The position numbers and the translations under genes were made by a program. Source: UBA685 sp049889495 (GTDB lineage Bacteria; Pseudomonadota; Alphaproteobacteria; Puniceispirillales; Puniceispirillaceae). From it: a DNA stretch of 30,354 bases. The stretch lies in NCBI GenBank assembly GCA_049889495.1, contig JBMHDH010000043.1, forward strand, positions 1-30,354, read 5' to 3'. Positions 23,270 to 30,354 of the stretch are shown here, piece by piece. Every line of letters begins with the position of its first letter. The stretch's first letter is position 1. The notes under the pieces were generated by a model. That model saw only the letters and a program-made list of their open reading frames with translations. It made no database searches and was not told where the DNA came from.

Positions 23270-24496
23270 ATGCGCAATTTTAACTTTAAGATGATACGAT
23301 CAGCGGTTGTCATTTTAGTGGCAACAGGTCTGGCATCCGTTACAGCCGCCAAAGCAGATGATTTTGCTACCCTCGAAAAAAATGCGCGGGGGCAAAGCGT
23401 CTATTTTAACGCTTGGGGCGGTGATGATAAAATCAACGCCTATATTAGATGGGCTGGCGATACCTTAAAACAACGTTATGGCATCACCCTAACGCATGTG
23501 AAATTAACAGATACCGCTGCCGCTGTGTCTCGTATTTTGGCTGAAAAAACAGCTGGCCGCACCAGCGATGGGTCAGTTGATATGCTATGGGTGAATGGCG
23601 AGAATTTTGCCTCGATGAAACGCTCTGGTTTATTGCAAGATGCTGATTGGGTGTCTGATTTGCCAAATTGGCGTTACACAGATGAAGCAGAATTGCCAGC
23701 CATTAAATTGGATTTTGCGGTGCCAACAGATGGGTTGGAAGTGCCATGGGGTCGGGCCCAATTGGTGTTTTTCCATGACACAGCCTATCTCAGCAAGCCC
23801 CCACAATCGGCTGCTGAACTCAAAGATTATATCCTAAAGAATAAAGGGCGTTTCACCTATCCGCAGGTGCCTGATTTCATGGGCATATCCTTTTTGAAAC
23901 AAATGTTGATTGAGCTGACCGATCAAGATGCTGCCCTTTATGCGCCAGCAGATGAGGCTGACTTTGAGGCAGTGACAGCCCCGCTTTGGTCTTATCTTGA
24001 TGAGATACACCCGCATTTATGGCGTGGGGGTCGGGCGTTCCCGCAAAATTACCCTGCCCAGCGCCAATTACTAGCTGATGGTGAGATTGATATTTATATG
24101 GCCTTTAACCCAGCTGATGCGTCATCTGCGATTGCCAGAGGGGAATTGCCAGAGACTGTGCGCCCTTATGCCCATGATGCTGGTACGTTGGCGAATGTGC
24201 ATTTCTTGGCCATTCCGTTCAATAGCGGTAATCGCGCGGCGGCAATTATCACAGCGAATTTCATGCTGTCGCCAGAAGCGCAATTGCGCAAAGCAGATCC
24301 TGCGATTTGGGGTGATCCGTCCGTGCTATCGCAAGGCAAATTGCCAAAACAAACACAAGATGATTTTGCGAATTTGCCCAAAGGCATTGCCACATTGGGG
24401 CCTGCGGATCTTGCCAAAACCTTGGCAGAACCACATCCCTCATGGGTGCCAAAGCTAGAGGCCGCATGGAAAAAACGTTATGGGGTTGCCAATTAG
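23270..24496 (+). CDS. ynjB: YnjB-like ABC transporter substrate-binding protein
   Basis: A 408-residue periplasmic binding protein. Starting at the ATG at 23270 it has a signal peptide (RSAVVILVATGLASVTAAKADD). The mature region has features of the YnjB family: VYFNAWGGDDKINAYIRWAG near the N-terminus, VDMLWVNGENFASMKRSGLL, VPWGRAQLVFFHDTAYL and GRFTYPQVPDFMGISFLKQ. Such proteins belong to the extracellular solute-binding superfamily of iron, polyamine and thiamine binders. The ligand of YnjB itself is not established, and I cannot infer it. It is followed 27 bases later by the permease gene, surely an operon. The longest frame begins at TTG 23231, but the ATG puts the signal peptide at the N-terminus. 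Confidence 0.9.
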   Translation: MRNFNFKMIRSAVVILVATGLASVTAAKADDFATLEKNARGQSVYFNAWGGDDKINAYIRWAGDTLKQRYGITLTHVKLTDTAAAVSRILAEKTAGRTSDGSVDMLWVNGENFASMKRSGLLQDADWVSDLPNWRYTDEAELPAIKLDFAVPTDGLEVPWGRAQLVFFHDTAYLSKPPQSAAELKDYILKNKGRFTYPQVPDFMGISFLKQMLIELTDQDAALYAPADEADFEAVTAPLWSYLDEIHPHLWRGGRAFPQNYPAQRQLLADGEIDIYMAFNPADASSAIARGELPETVRPYAHDAGTLANVHFLAIPFNSGNRAAAIITANFMLSPEAQLRKADPAIWGDPSVLSQGKLPKQTQDDFANLPKGIATLGPADLAKTLAEPHPSWVPKLEAAWKKRYGVAN

Positions 24497-24523
24497 CCCT
24501 TGAGTTAAGTAAAGCAGATTACC

Positions 24524-26266
24524 GTGGCAAAATCTTTTTTGGAAATGGATGGGGGGCTTTCTCTTTTGGGGAAATCCCCCTTATCTTGGATTGTTCTAGG
24601 CGCCTTTTTGGTGTTTTGTTTGCCGCTTATGGTGGGGCTTGCTGGCATGATCTTGCCTGCCTTTGGCTATTTGCCGCCTTTAGGCCTAACTGAATTTTCA
24701 ACGCTTTCATTTGCGCAATTTTGGGCACAACCAGCCACAGGCCGCGCCATGGTCTTATCGGTTCAAATTGGCTTTTTATCTTGTCTATTTTCAGTGATCG
24801 CGGTGTTTGTGATTCTGGCGTGCGGCTCGCAAGCTGGCACAGGGTCCGTTTTGCTGAGATGGCATCGCCGCATCATGGGCCCGTTAATTGCCATTCCGCA
24901 TTCCACCATCGCGATTGCGATATTGTTTTTGCTTGCGCCTTCTGGCTGGATTATGCGGCTTATATCGCCAGAATTAACGGGGCTGACGAGACCACCTGCC
25001 TTTGGCTTTGTGCCTGATCAAACAGGATTTTTGTTAATTGGCGGGCTGATGATGAAAGAAATTCCTTTTTTGTTATTCATCTCGCTTGGCATTGCCGCGC
25101 GGCTGGATTTGCATCGTTTGACCATGTTGGGTCGCTCGCTTGGCTATCGTCCTGTGGCAATTTGGTTTTATCTGATTTGGCCCCCGATTTACCAACAAAT
25201 GCGTTTGCCGATTTTGGCAGTATTGGCTTACAGCCTGTCTGTTGTTGATATGACTTTGATTTTGGGGCCAAGCTTGCCACCGACTTTGTCTGTGTTGATT
25301 TTACAAGGCTTTGTTGATCCAGATTTGACGGCTACCGTCACAGCTTCTGCGGGGGCGGTATTGCAATGTGTGATGATCCTTGTGGCATTTGCGTTGTGGC
25401 AATTAGTGGCAAAATCGGCCCAGCTTGTTCTCTATCTCAGCTTATCTTACGGCTTCAGGCTCCGCTATTTGGGCGGAGCGGCAGCGTCGTTGTTTCTTAT
25501 GATAAGCTTTGCCTTTTCAGCTTTGCTGATCGGTCTTGTGGCGATTGGGCTTTGGGCTTTTGCAAATCGCTGGTCCTTTCAATCCAAATGGCCAGACATT
25601 TTTGGGTTGCGTCATTGGCAAAGCGAGGCCGCCTTTGGTTCGTTATTTTGGGATTCGTTTACCATCGCGTTGTTGGCCAGTCTTATCAGCTTGATCATCG
25701 CCGCCTTATGGCTAGAGCGGTTTTCACGTCATCATGCCATGGCGCACACCATCAGCTTGTTGTTGTTTGTTCCGTTATTTGTGCCACAAATATCATTATT
25801 ATATGGCCTGCAAGTTGGGTTAAGTTGGGCCAGATTAGATGGCACGATCTGGACTGTGATTTGGGCGCATTGTCTTTATATCCTGCCCTATAGCTGGCTG
25901 ATTTTGGCACCTGCCTATGAGGCGTTTGATCAACGCCATGTGATGCTTGGCAAATCATTTGGTTTTAGCGCATTCAGACAATTTTATAAAATCAGATTGC
26001 CGCTATTATCCTACAGCTTTGCCTCTGCCTTTGTGATTGGGGTGGCTGTGTCAATTGCGCTTTATTTGCCAACCTTATTTACAGGGGCAGGGCGCATTGA
26101 AACCATCACAACCGAAGCGGTGACTTTGGCATCATCTGGTGCCAGAGGGCCAGCGGCCCAAGCTGCTTTGCTTCAGATGACCTTGCCTTTGCTGATCTTT
26201 TGTCTTGTCAGATTAACACTTCATTTGCGATTTAGGCGCTTTTCTTTGATGCGAAGCAATCGCTAG
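24524..26266 (+). CDS. ynjC: YnjC-like fused ABC transporter permease
   Basis: A 580-residue inner-membrane permease with roughly twelve hydrophobic segments. It is built as two tandem binding-protein-dependent permease domains of six segments each. The ATPase-docking EAA-like loops can be seen as RLTMLGRSLGYRPVAIWFYLIWP (about 200) and RHVMLGKSFGFSAFRQFYKIRLP (about 485). Fused permeases of this kind occur in the YnjC, ThiP and FbpB families; the YnjB-like neighbour favours YnjC. The GTG start at 24524 lacks a clear ribosome-binding site. The ATG at 24545 is an alternative seven residues shorter. No ATPase gene follows in the same direction. Confidence 0.9.
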   Translation: MAKSFLEMDGGLSLLGKSPLSWIVLGAFLVFCLPLMVGLAGMILPAFGYLPPLGLTEFSTLSFAQFWAQPATGRAMVLSVQIGFLSCLFSVIAVFVILACGSQAGTGSVLLRWHRRIMGPLIAIPHSTIAIAILFLLAPSGWIMRLISPELTGLTRPPAFGFVPDQTGFLLIGGLMMKEIPFLLFISLGIAARLDLHRLTMLGRSLGYRPVAIWFYLIWPPIYQQMRLPILAVLAYSLSVVDMTLILGPSLPPTLSVLILQGFVDPDLTATVTASAGAVLQCVMILVAFALWQLVAKSAQLVLYLSLSYGFRLRYLGGAAASLFLMISFAFSALLIGLVAIGLWAFANRWSFQSKWPDIFGLRHWQSEAAFGSLFWDSFTIALLASLISLIIAALWLERFSRHHAMAHTISLLLFVPLFVPQISLLYGLQVGLSWARLDGTIWTVIWAHCLYILPYSWLILAPAYEAFDQRHVMLGKSFGFSAFRQFYKIRLPLLSYSFASAFVIGVAVSIALYLPTLFTGAGRIETITTEAVTLASSGARGPAAQAALLQMTLPLLIFCLVRLTLHLRFRRFSLMRSNR

Positions 26267-26599
26267 CATTTCAAAATTATGTGGTCAGAAAATTTGCTTG
26301 ATTTAAATCATGATATTGGTGTAAACGAGCGATCATAGAAATTATGTTCCCAGATCGCATCGCGCTTTTTATGAAGTCAGCATCGCGGGAACAATCGAAG
26401 AGATCACGTCACCAAAGATGTCATCTCGCATAAATGATGTAGGTCATAATTTTGTCAAAACTTTTTGCGATCTGTTAAAAAGTACAGCTCTTAAATCTGA
26501 CGAGCCTTTTGGTCCACCCGCGCTTTGTTAAGCAGGCTAGGGCGTGGGATAAATCACAGATGGTAATTTTGACAACGAAACGAACAGGAGAAAAACTCG
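26267..26599. other. 333-base intergenic region before the DJ-1-like gene
   Basis: No open frame here looks coding. It holds an FNR/FixK-like palindrome at 26298-26311 (listed separately). A TTGTCA with TTAAAA 17 bases later near 26452-26480 is a poor promoter candidate. AGGAG lies nine bases before the ATG at 26600. The length suggests a regulated promoter or long leader for the DJ-1-like gene, or an unrecognised small RNA. Confidence 0.45.
26298..26311. promoter_or_regulatory. FNR/FixK-like box candidate
   Basis: TTGAT-TTAA-ATCAT matches the FNR/CRP-family consensus TTGAT-N4-ATCAA at nine of ten positions and includes a perfect 12-base palindrome. It lies 32 bases after the ynjC stop and about 290 bases before the DJ-1-like gene. 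A site that far from a start is not typical, so function is uncertain. Confidence 0.3.
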
Positions 26600-27115
26600 A
26601 TGGCTCAGCAAACACTTTCAGCTAAGAAAATTGCAATCATGGTCGCAGCGAATTTCGATGAAACACAATTCATCAATATTCAAAAAGCCATGATGGCATC
26701 TAATGCATGGTTGAAAGTTGTCTCGAATAAATCGGGTCTGGTGAATGGCGCGAAAGATGGCATGCTTGGCATGGCTTATCCTGTCGATGCGCTTCTTTCA
26801 GAAACATTGGCAATTGATTATGATGCGCTGATTATTCCTGGCGGGGCAAAACACATCTCCACTTTGGCACAAGAACCACATGCGATTCGTATTTTGCGTG
26901 CCTTCATGCGCGAAGAGATGCCTGTGTTATTTATTGATGATGCCACATCGCTATTGGGTGAATCAGGGTCAGATATCACAGATTCAGATTTTGGTGATGA
27001 TGCGGTCAGCGCAGTGAAGCATGTTGTAAAAGCAAATGCTGATGCCTCATTAACAGAAGCATTGGCGTTGCTAGCAGAAGCCTTTACCGCTTCAGATGAA
27101 GAACAAGCCGCTTAA
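26600..27115 (+). CDS. DJ-1/PfpI-superfamily-like protein lacking the nucleophilic cysteine
   Basis: A 171-residue cytoplasmic protein with the glutamine-amidotransferase-like fold: KKIAIMVAANFDE strand-turn, YDALIIPGGAKHIS (the PGG loop near 80), and PVLFIDDATSLLG where family members have a Cys-centred nucleophile elbow. At that position D113 stands instead of cysteine, so protease, glyoxalase or deglycase activity of the classical kind is unlikely. The sequence most resembles the stand-alone or catalase-associated C-terminal domains of this fold, whose role is unclear. The C-terminal 40 residues are acidic and Ala-rich. AGGAG nine bases upstream supports the start. It is followed 47 bases later by the DUF1289 gene. 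Confidence 0.75.
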   Translation: MAQQTLSAKKIAIMVAANFDETQFINIQKAMMASNAWLKVVSNKSGLVNGAKDGMLGMAYPVDALLSETLAIDYDALIIPGGAKHISTLAQEPHAIRILRAFMREEMPVLFIDDATSLLGESGSDITDSDFGDDAVSAVKHVVKANADASLTEALALLAEAFTASDEEQAA

Positions 27116-27162
27116 CCGCTGCTTTTGTGATGCAACATAGATTGGAAAGATAAGCCAAATAG

Positions 27163-27372
27163 ATGGAACAGCTTGCCTCTCCTTGCATTAGCATTTGCCA
27201 GATTCATCCTGAAACAGGACATTGTTCAGGATGTTATCGAACAAGAGAAGAGATTGCCAAATGGCGATCTCTTGCCCCAGCTGACCAAGCCGCTTTGCTG
27301 AAAGAGCTTGGCATAAGACGCGCTGCTGAAACAGGCGTAAAACGCCGTGAGACCAGACGCCGCAAGAGTTAA
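27163..27372 (+). CDS. DUF1289 family small cysteine protein
   Basis: A 69-residue protein with the family pattern SPCISICQIHPETGHCSGC followed by YRTREEIAKW. The four cysteines (8, 12, 21, 24) are placed to bind a metal or Fe-S cluster. The C-terminus is strongly basic (KRRETRRRKS). DUF1289 proteins are widespread in proteobacteria and have no established role. It may be co-transcribed with the preceding DJ-1-like gene. The 86 bases to the next gene contain no riboswitch I can recognise. Confidence 0.88.
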   Translation: MEQLASPCISICQIHPETGHCSGCYRTREEIAKWRSLAPADQAALLKELGIRRAAETGVKRRETRRRKS

Positions 27373-27458
27373 TTTTTGCTCTATTTGTTTTTGAGGTTCG
27401 AAACTCTGTCGCCGTCCTTTTCGAAGGTCTTATAATGAATAGATAGGAAAAGGGCTTC

Positions 27459-28472
27459 ATGAATAAAGTGAAAGCAATGCTTAATGAAAAGGGTGTTATT
27501 TTGGCAGATGGTGCCATTGGCACCAATTTATTTGCCAGAGGGCTTGAGACAGGCGATGCCCCTGAATTGTGGAATCTAACCAAGCCAGATGTGGTTGAAT
27601 CTCTTCATGATGATTTTGTCACGGCTGGTTCGGATATTTTGCTGACAAACAGCTTTGGTGGCACAGATTTTCGCCTCAAACTTCATAACGCAGAATCACA
27701 AGTGGCAGAGGTGAATAAAGCGGCGGCGGCGATCGCCCGTAAATCAGCTGAAAAATCATCACGCACCATTTTGATTGCGGGTGGCATGGGCCCAACAGGT
27801 GAGCTATTTCAGCCCCTCGGGATGCTAGATGAGGCCTCCGCTTTTGCTTCATTTTCCGCGCAAGCAGACGCACTTGCCGCTGGTGGTGTCGATTTAATCT
27901 GGATTGAAACCATGTCTTCTTTGGAAGAGGCCGAAATTTGCGTGAAAGCCGCCAAGGCAACAGGCCTGCCAGTGTTTATCACCATGACATTTGACACCGC
28001 TGGTCGGACCATGATGGGCGTTCAACCACAAGATTTTGCCAAAGCTGCCACGGGCTGGGGTGTTGATGGGTTTGGGGCAAATTGTGGAATTGGGCCAGCT
28101 GAATTATTGGATTCTATCTTTGGGATGGTCGAAGCACGCACAGATGGTCCTGTGATTATTGCCAAGGGCAATTGCGGCATCCCTGAATATCGTGATGGCG
28201 AGATTTTTTATCATGGCACCGCGCCGTTAATGGCAGATTATGCGCGTTGTGCCAGAGGCGCAGGCGCTATGATTATTGGGGGATGTTGTGGGACCAGCCC
28301 AGATCATCTGATGGCGATGCATGATGCCTTGCAAGACGTTGCGGCAGAAAAGCCTATGGATCGCAAGACAGCAGCGGCGCGTCTTGGCACGCCATGGGCG
28401 TCTTTAAAAGATGCGCCAAACGATGATTCTTCTGCCAGAGATACAAAACGCCGTCGCAGACGCCGCAATTAA
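27459..28472 (+). CDS. bmt: Homocysteine S-methyltransferase family protein, betaine-type
   Basis: A 337-residue TIM-barrel methyltransferase that makes methionine from homocysteine without cobalamin. The homocysteine/zinc ligands are C209 (FGANCG) and C276-C277 (IGGCCGTS), and the N-terminal ILADGAIGTNLFARGL is the usual opening. The overall sequence resembles alphaproteobacterial betaine-homocysteine methyltransferases (Bmt), so glycine betaine or dimethylsulfoniopropionate is a likely methyl donor, but this is inferred. The protein ends in an unusual run of six arginines (KRRRRRRN) after a polar linker, giving it a basic tail. The gene stands alone, 103 bases before aspS. Confidence 0.88.
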   Translation: MNKVKAMLNEKGVILADGAIGTNLFARGLETGDAPELWNLTKPDVVESLHDDFVTAGSDILLTNSFGGTDFRLKLHNAESQVAEVNKAAAAIARKSAEKSSRTILIAGGMGPTGELFQPLGMLDEASAFASFSAQADALAAGGVDLIWIETMSSLEEAEICVKAAKATGLPVFITMTFDTAGRTMMGVQPQDFAKAATGWGVDGFGANCGIGPAELLDSIFGMVEARTDGPVIIAKGNCGIPEYRDGEIFYHGTAPLMADYARCARGAGAMIIGGCCGTSPDHLMAMHDALQDVAAEKPMDRKTAAARLGTPWASLKDAPNDDSSARDTKRRRRRRN

Positions 28473-28575
28473 TAACCAGTTTTAGCAATCGCCTTTTTTA
28501 AATGCTTACTTGCGCTTTTGGCCATTTGATGCATACTGCGCACCCATAAGATATCGACTTTATGAAGGTCAGAAG

Positions 28576-30354
28576 ATGACACGTTACCGCACCCATAATT
28601 GTAATGAATTAACACGTGAACAGGTTGGCAGCAGCGTTAAGTTGGCTGGTTGGGTTCACCGCAAAAGAGACCATGGCGGTCTTGTCTTTATTGATCTGCG
28701 TGATCATTTCGGTTTGACACAGCTGGTGATTGATACTGATCATGCTGATTTCGCGCAAGTCGAAGCTGTTCGTAATGAGTCAGTTATTTCAATTGAAGGG
28801 CGCGTCGCAGAGCGCACAGCAGAGACTGTGAATGCCAAAATGGCCACTGGCGAAATCGAAGTGATGATTGACAGCTTTGAGCTTTTATCAGCCGCAGATA
28901 CATTGCCGCTTCAGGTTAATTCTGATGAAGATTCTGGCGAAGAGACAAGATTGCGTTATCGTTATCTTGATTTGCGCCGTGCGCGTCCACATGCCAATAT
29001 TTTGTTGCGCTCGCAAATCATTCAATCTATTCGCAACCGCATGGTTGGCCAAGGCTTTGCAGAATTTCAAACACCCATTCTAACGGCCTCATCTCCCGAA
29101 GGTGCCAGAGACTTTTTGGTGCCAGCGCGTTTGCATCCTGGTAAATTCTATGCCCTGCCACAGGCGCCACAGCAATTTAAACAATTGATTATGGTCTCTG
29201 GCTTTGATCGGTATTTCCAGATTGCACCTTGTTTCAGAGATGAAGATAGCCGTGCTGACCGCTCACCAGGCGAATTTTACCAGCTTGATCTTGAGATGAG
29301 CTTTGTTGAGCAGCAAGATGTGTTTGACGCGGTTGAGCCTGTGATCAGAGGCGTGTTTGACGAATTTTCATCACGCAAAGTGCATGATGATTTCCCGCAT
29401 ATCACCTATGCAGATGCGATGCTAAAATATGGCTCGGACAAGCCTGATTTGCGGATTCCAATTGAAATTGCAGATGTCACAGATGTGTTTGATGGCTCTG
29501 ATTTTGCGATTTTTGCACGCAATATCGAAAAAGGGGCTGTGGTTCGTGCTATTCCAGGGCCGAAATGTGGCTCTCGTTCCATTGCTGATCGCATGAATAG
29601 CTGGGCCCAAGGCGAAGGTGCCCCTGGTATGGGCTATATCATCTATGGTGAAGATGGTGAGGCCAGAGGCCCAATTGCCAAAGCGCTTGGTGCAGATAAA
29701 ACCGCTGAATTAAAATCACGCCTTGGCTTGGCTGATGGTGATGCAGCCTTCTTTGCTTGTGCGAAGGAATCAGAAGCCGCTTCATTGGCTGGCAAGGCGC
29801 GTGTTCGTTTGGGTACAGAACATGGCTTGATGGACTCTGATATTTTCAAATTCTGTTGGATTGTTGATTTTCCTATGTATGAATTGGACGAAGCCACAGG
29901 CAAGGTCGAATTCTCACATAACCCCTTTTCTATGCCACAAGGCGGCATGAAAGCATTGGAAGAACAAGATCCTTTGACCATTAAAGCATGGCAATATGAT
30001 CTTGTTTGTAACGGCATTGAATTATCATCTGGCGCGATCAGAAACCATCTGCCAGAGGTGATGTATAAAGCCTTTGAAATTGCTGGCTATGATAAAGATG
30101 TGGTTGATACCGAATTTGCAGGCATGATCTCAGCCTTCCGTTTCGGCGCCCCACCACATGGCGGCATCGCACCTGGTATTGACCGTATGGTGATGCTGAT
30201 CGCTGATGAGCCAAATATCCGCGAGGTCATCTTGTTCCCAATGAATGGTAAAGCAGAAGATCTGATGATGAATGCCCCATCTGAGGTATCAGATGCGCAA
30301 TTGCAAGAACTTCATATCCGTCGGTCATTGCCTGTGAAAAAGGCGACTGATTAA
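28576..30354 (+). CDS. aspS: Aspartyl-tRNA synthetase, bacterial type
   Basis: Charges tRNA-Asp, and in many alphaproteobacteria also tRNA-Asn for later amidation. The product has 592 residues from the ATG at 28576, with AAGG seven bases upstream. The open frame to 28510 adds 22 unsupported residues. An N-terminal OB-fold anticodon domain (VKLAGWVHRKRDHGGLVFIDLRD) is followed by the class II core. There motif 2 reads CFRDEDSRADRSPGEFYQLDLEMSF, a form typical of alphaproteobacteria, and motif 3 reads GGIAPGIDRMVML. The bacterial GAD insertion lies between. The stop codon is the last codon of the window, so the gene is complete. Confidence 0.97.
   Translation: MTRYRTHNCNELTREQVGSSVKLAGWVHRKRDHGGLVFIDLRDHFGLTQLVIDTDHADFAQVEAVRNESVISIEGRVAERTAETVNAKMATGEIEVMIDSFELLSAADTLPLQVNSDEDSGEETRLRYRYLDLRRARPHANILLRSQIIQSIRNRMVGQGFAEFQTPILTASSPEGARDFLVPARLHPGKFYALPQAPQQFKQLIMVSGFDRYFQIAPCFRDEDSRADRSPGEFYQLDLEMSFVEQQDVFDAVEPVIRGVFDEFSSRKVHDDFPHITYADAMLKYGSDKPDLRIPIEIADVTDVFDGSDFAIFARNIEKGAVVRAIPGPKCGSRSIADRMNSWAQGEGAPGMGYIIYGEDGEARGPIAKALGADKTAELKSRLGLADGDAAFFACAKESEAASLAGKARVRLGTEHGLMDSDIFKFCWIVDFPMYELDEATGKVEFSHNPFSMPQGGMKALEEQDPLTIKAWQYDLVCNGIELSSGAIRNHLPEVMYKAFEIAGYDKDVVDTEFAGMISAFRFGAPPHGGIAPGIDRMVMLIADEPNIREVILFPMNGKAEDLMMNAPSEVSDAQLQELHIRRSLPVKKATD

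Noticed and set aside
27385..27420. A tRNA T-arm-like sequence (GAGGTTCGAAACTC)
   Set aside because: There are fewer than 90 bases between genes here, and I could not find the acceptor, D or anticodon arms. A lone T-arm match is likely chance.
27373..27458. A possible SAM-sensing riboswitch before the homocysteine methyltransferase gene
   Set aside because: The leader is short and I could not find the conserved loops of SAM-II or SAM-V. Motif recognition by eye gave nothing; a covariance-model search would settle it.

Overview
The window reads as part of an alphaproteobacterial chromosome with moderate GC content, most plausibly from a marine lineage such as SAR116 or a Rhodospirillales-like group. 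The placement rests on gene content and order: divergent argH and a TlpA-like gene; yggT, a HIG1-type twin-membrane protein, a PduO-type adenosyltransferase and etfBA on one strand; argD-argF-hslO; a duplicated-fold dCTP deaminase of alphaproteobacterial type; and an AspRS with an alphaproteobacterial motif 2. No phylogeny could be run. Most of the window is ordinary housekeeping. There is no rRNA, tRNA, CRISPR array, insertion sequence or phage gene that I can see.

Layout. 1-6030: argH (runs off the left edge), a periplasmic thioredoxin, etfA/etfB, cobalamin adenosyltransferase, two small membrane proteins and a Sco1-type copper chaperone. 6100-9900: an accessory cell-surface block. It holds a subtilisin-like lipoprotein protease with a beta-rich C-terminal region, followed by a TPR plus outer-membrane-barrel protein resembling surface lipoprotein assembly modifiers (Slam). 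Each is broken by one lesion: a frameshift at the catalytic serine in the first, an in-frame TAA in the second. 10029-15005: a NarL/FixJ-type regulator with a degenerate receiver, acsA, recX and a dCTP deaminase. 15083-19014: argD, argF, hslO and a small lipoprotein. 19029-21287: trkH and folE on the minus strand.

21470-26266 is a second accessory block: a YnjBCD-type ABC importer. The binding protein and fused permease lie on the plus strand. The ATPase lies on the minus strand, separated from them by a lipoprotein gene with a TbpB/factor H-binding-like C-terminal barrel motif. 26600-30354: a DJ-1/PfpI-like protein without the usual nucleophile, a DUF1289 protein, a cobalamin-independent homocysteine methyltransferase and aspS, which ends exactly at the window edge.

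The part most worth following is the surface-lipoprotein theme: a lipoprotein protease beside a Slam-like protein, and a TbpB-like lipoprotein 13 kb away. Both of the first two genes look recently inactivated or mis-sequenced. The regulatory DNA around etfBA (palindrome over a promoter, plus an 18-bp tandem repeat in the leader) and a hairpin that buries the protease ribosome-binding site are secondary points of interest.
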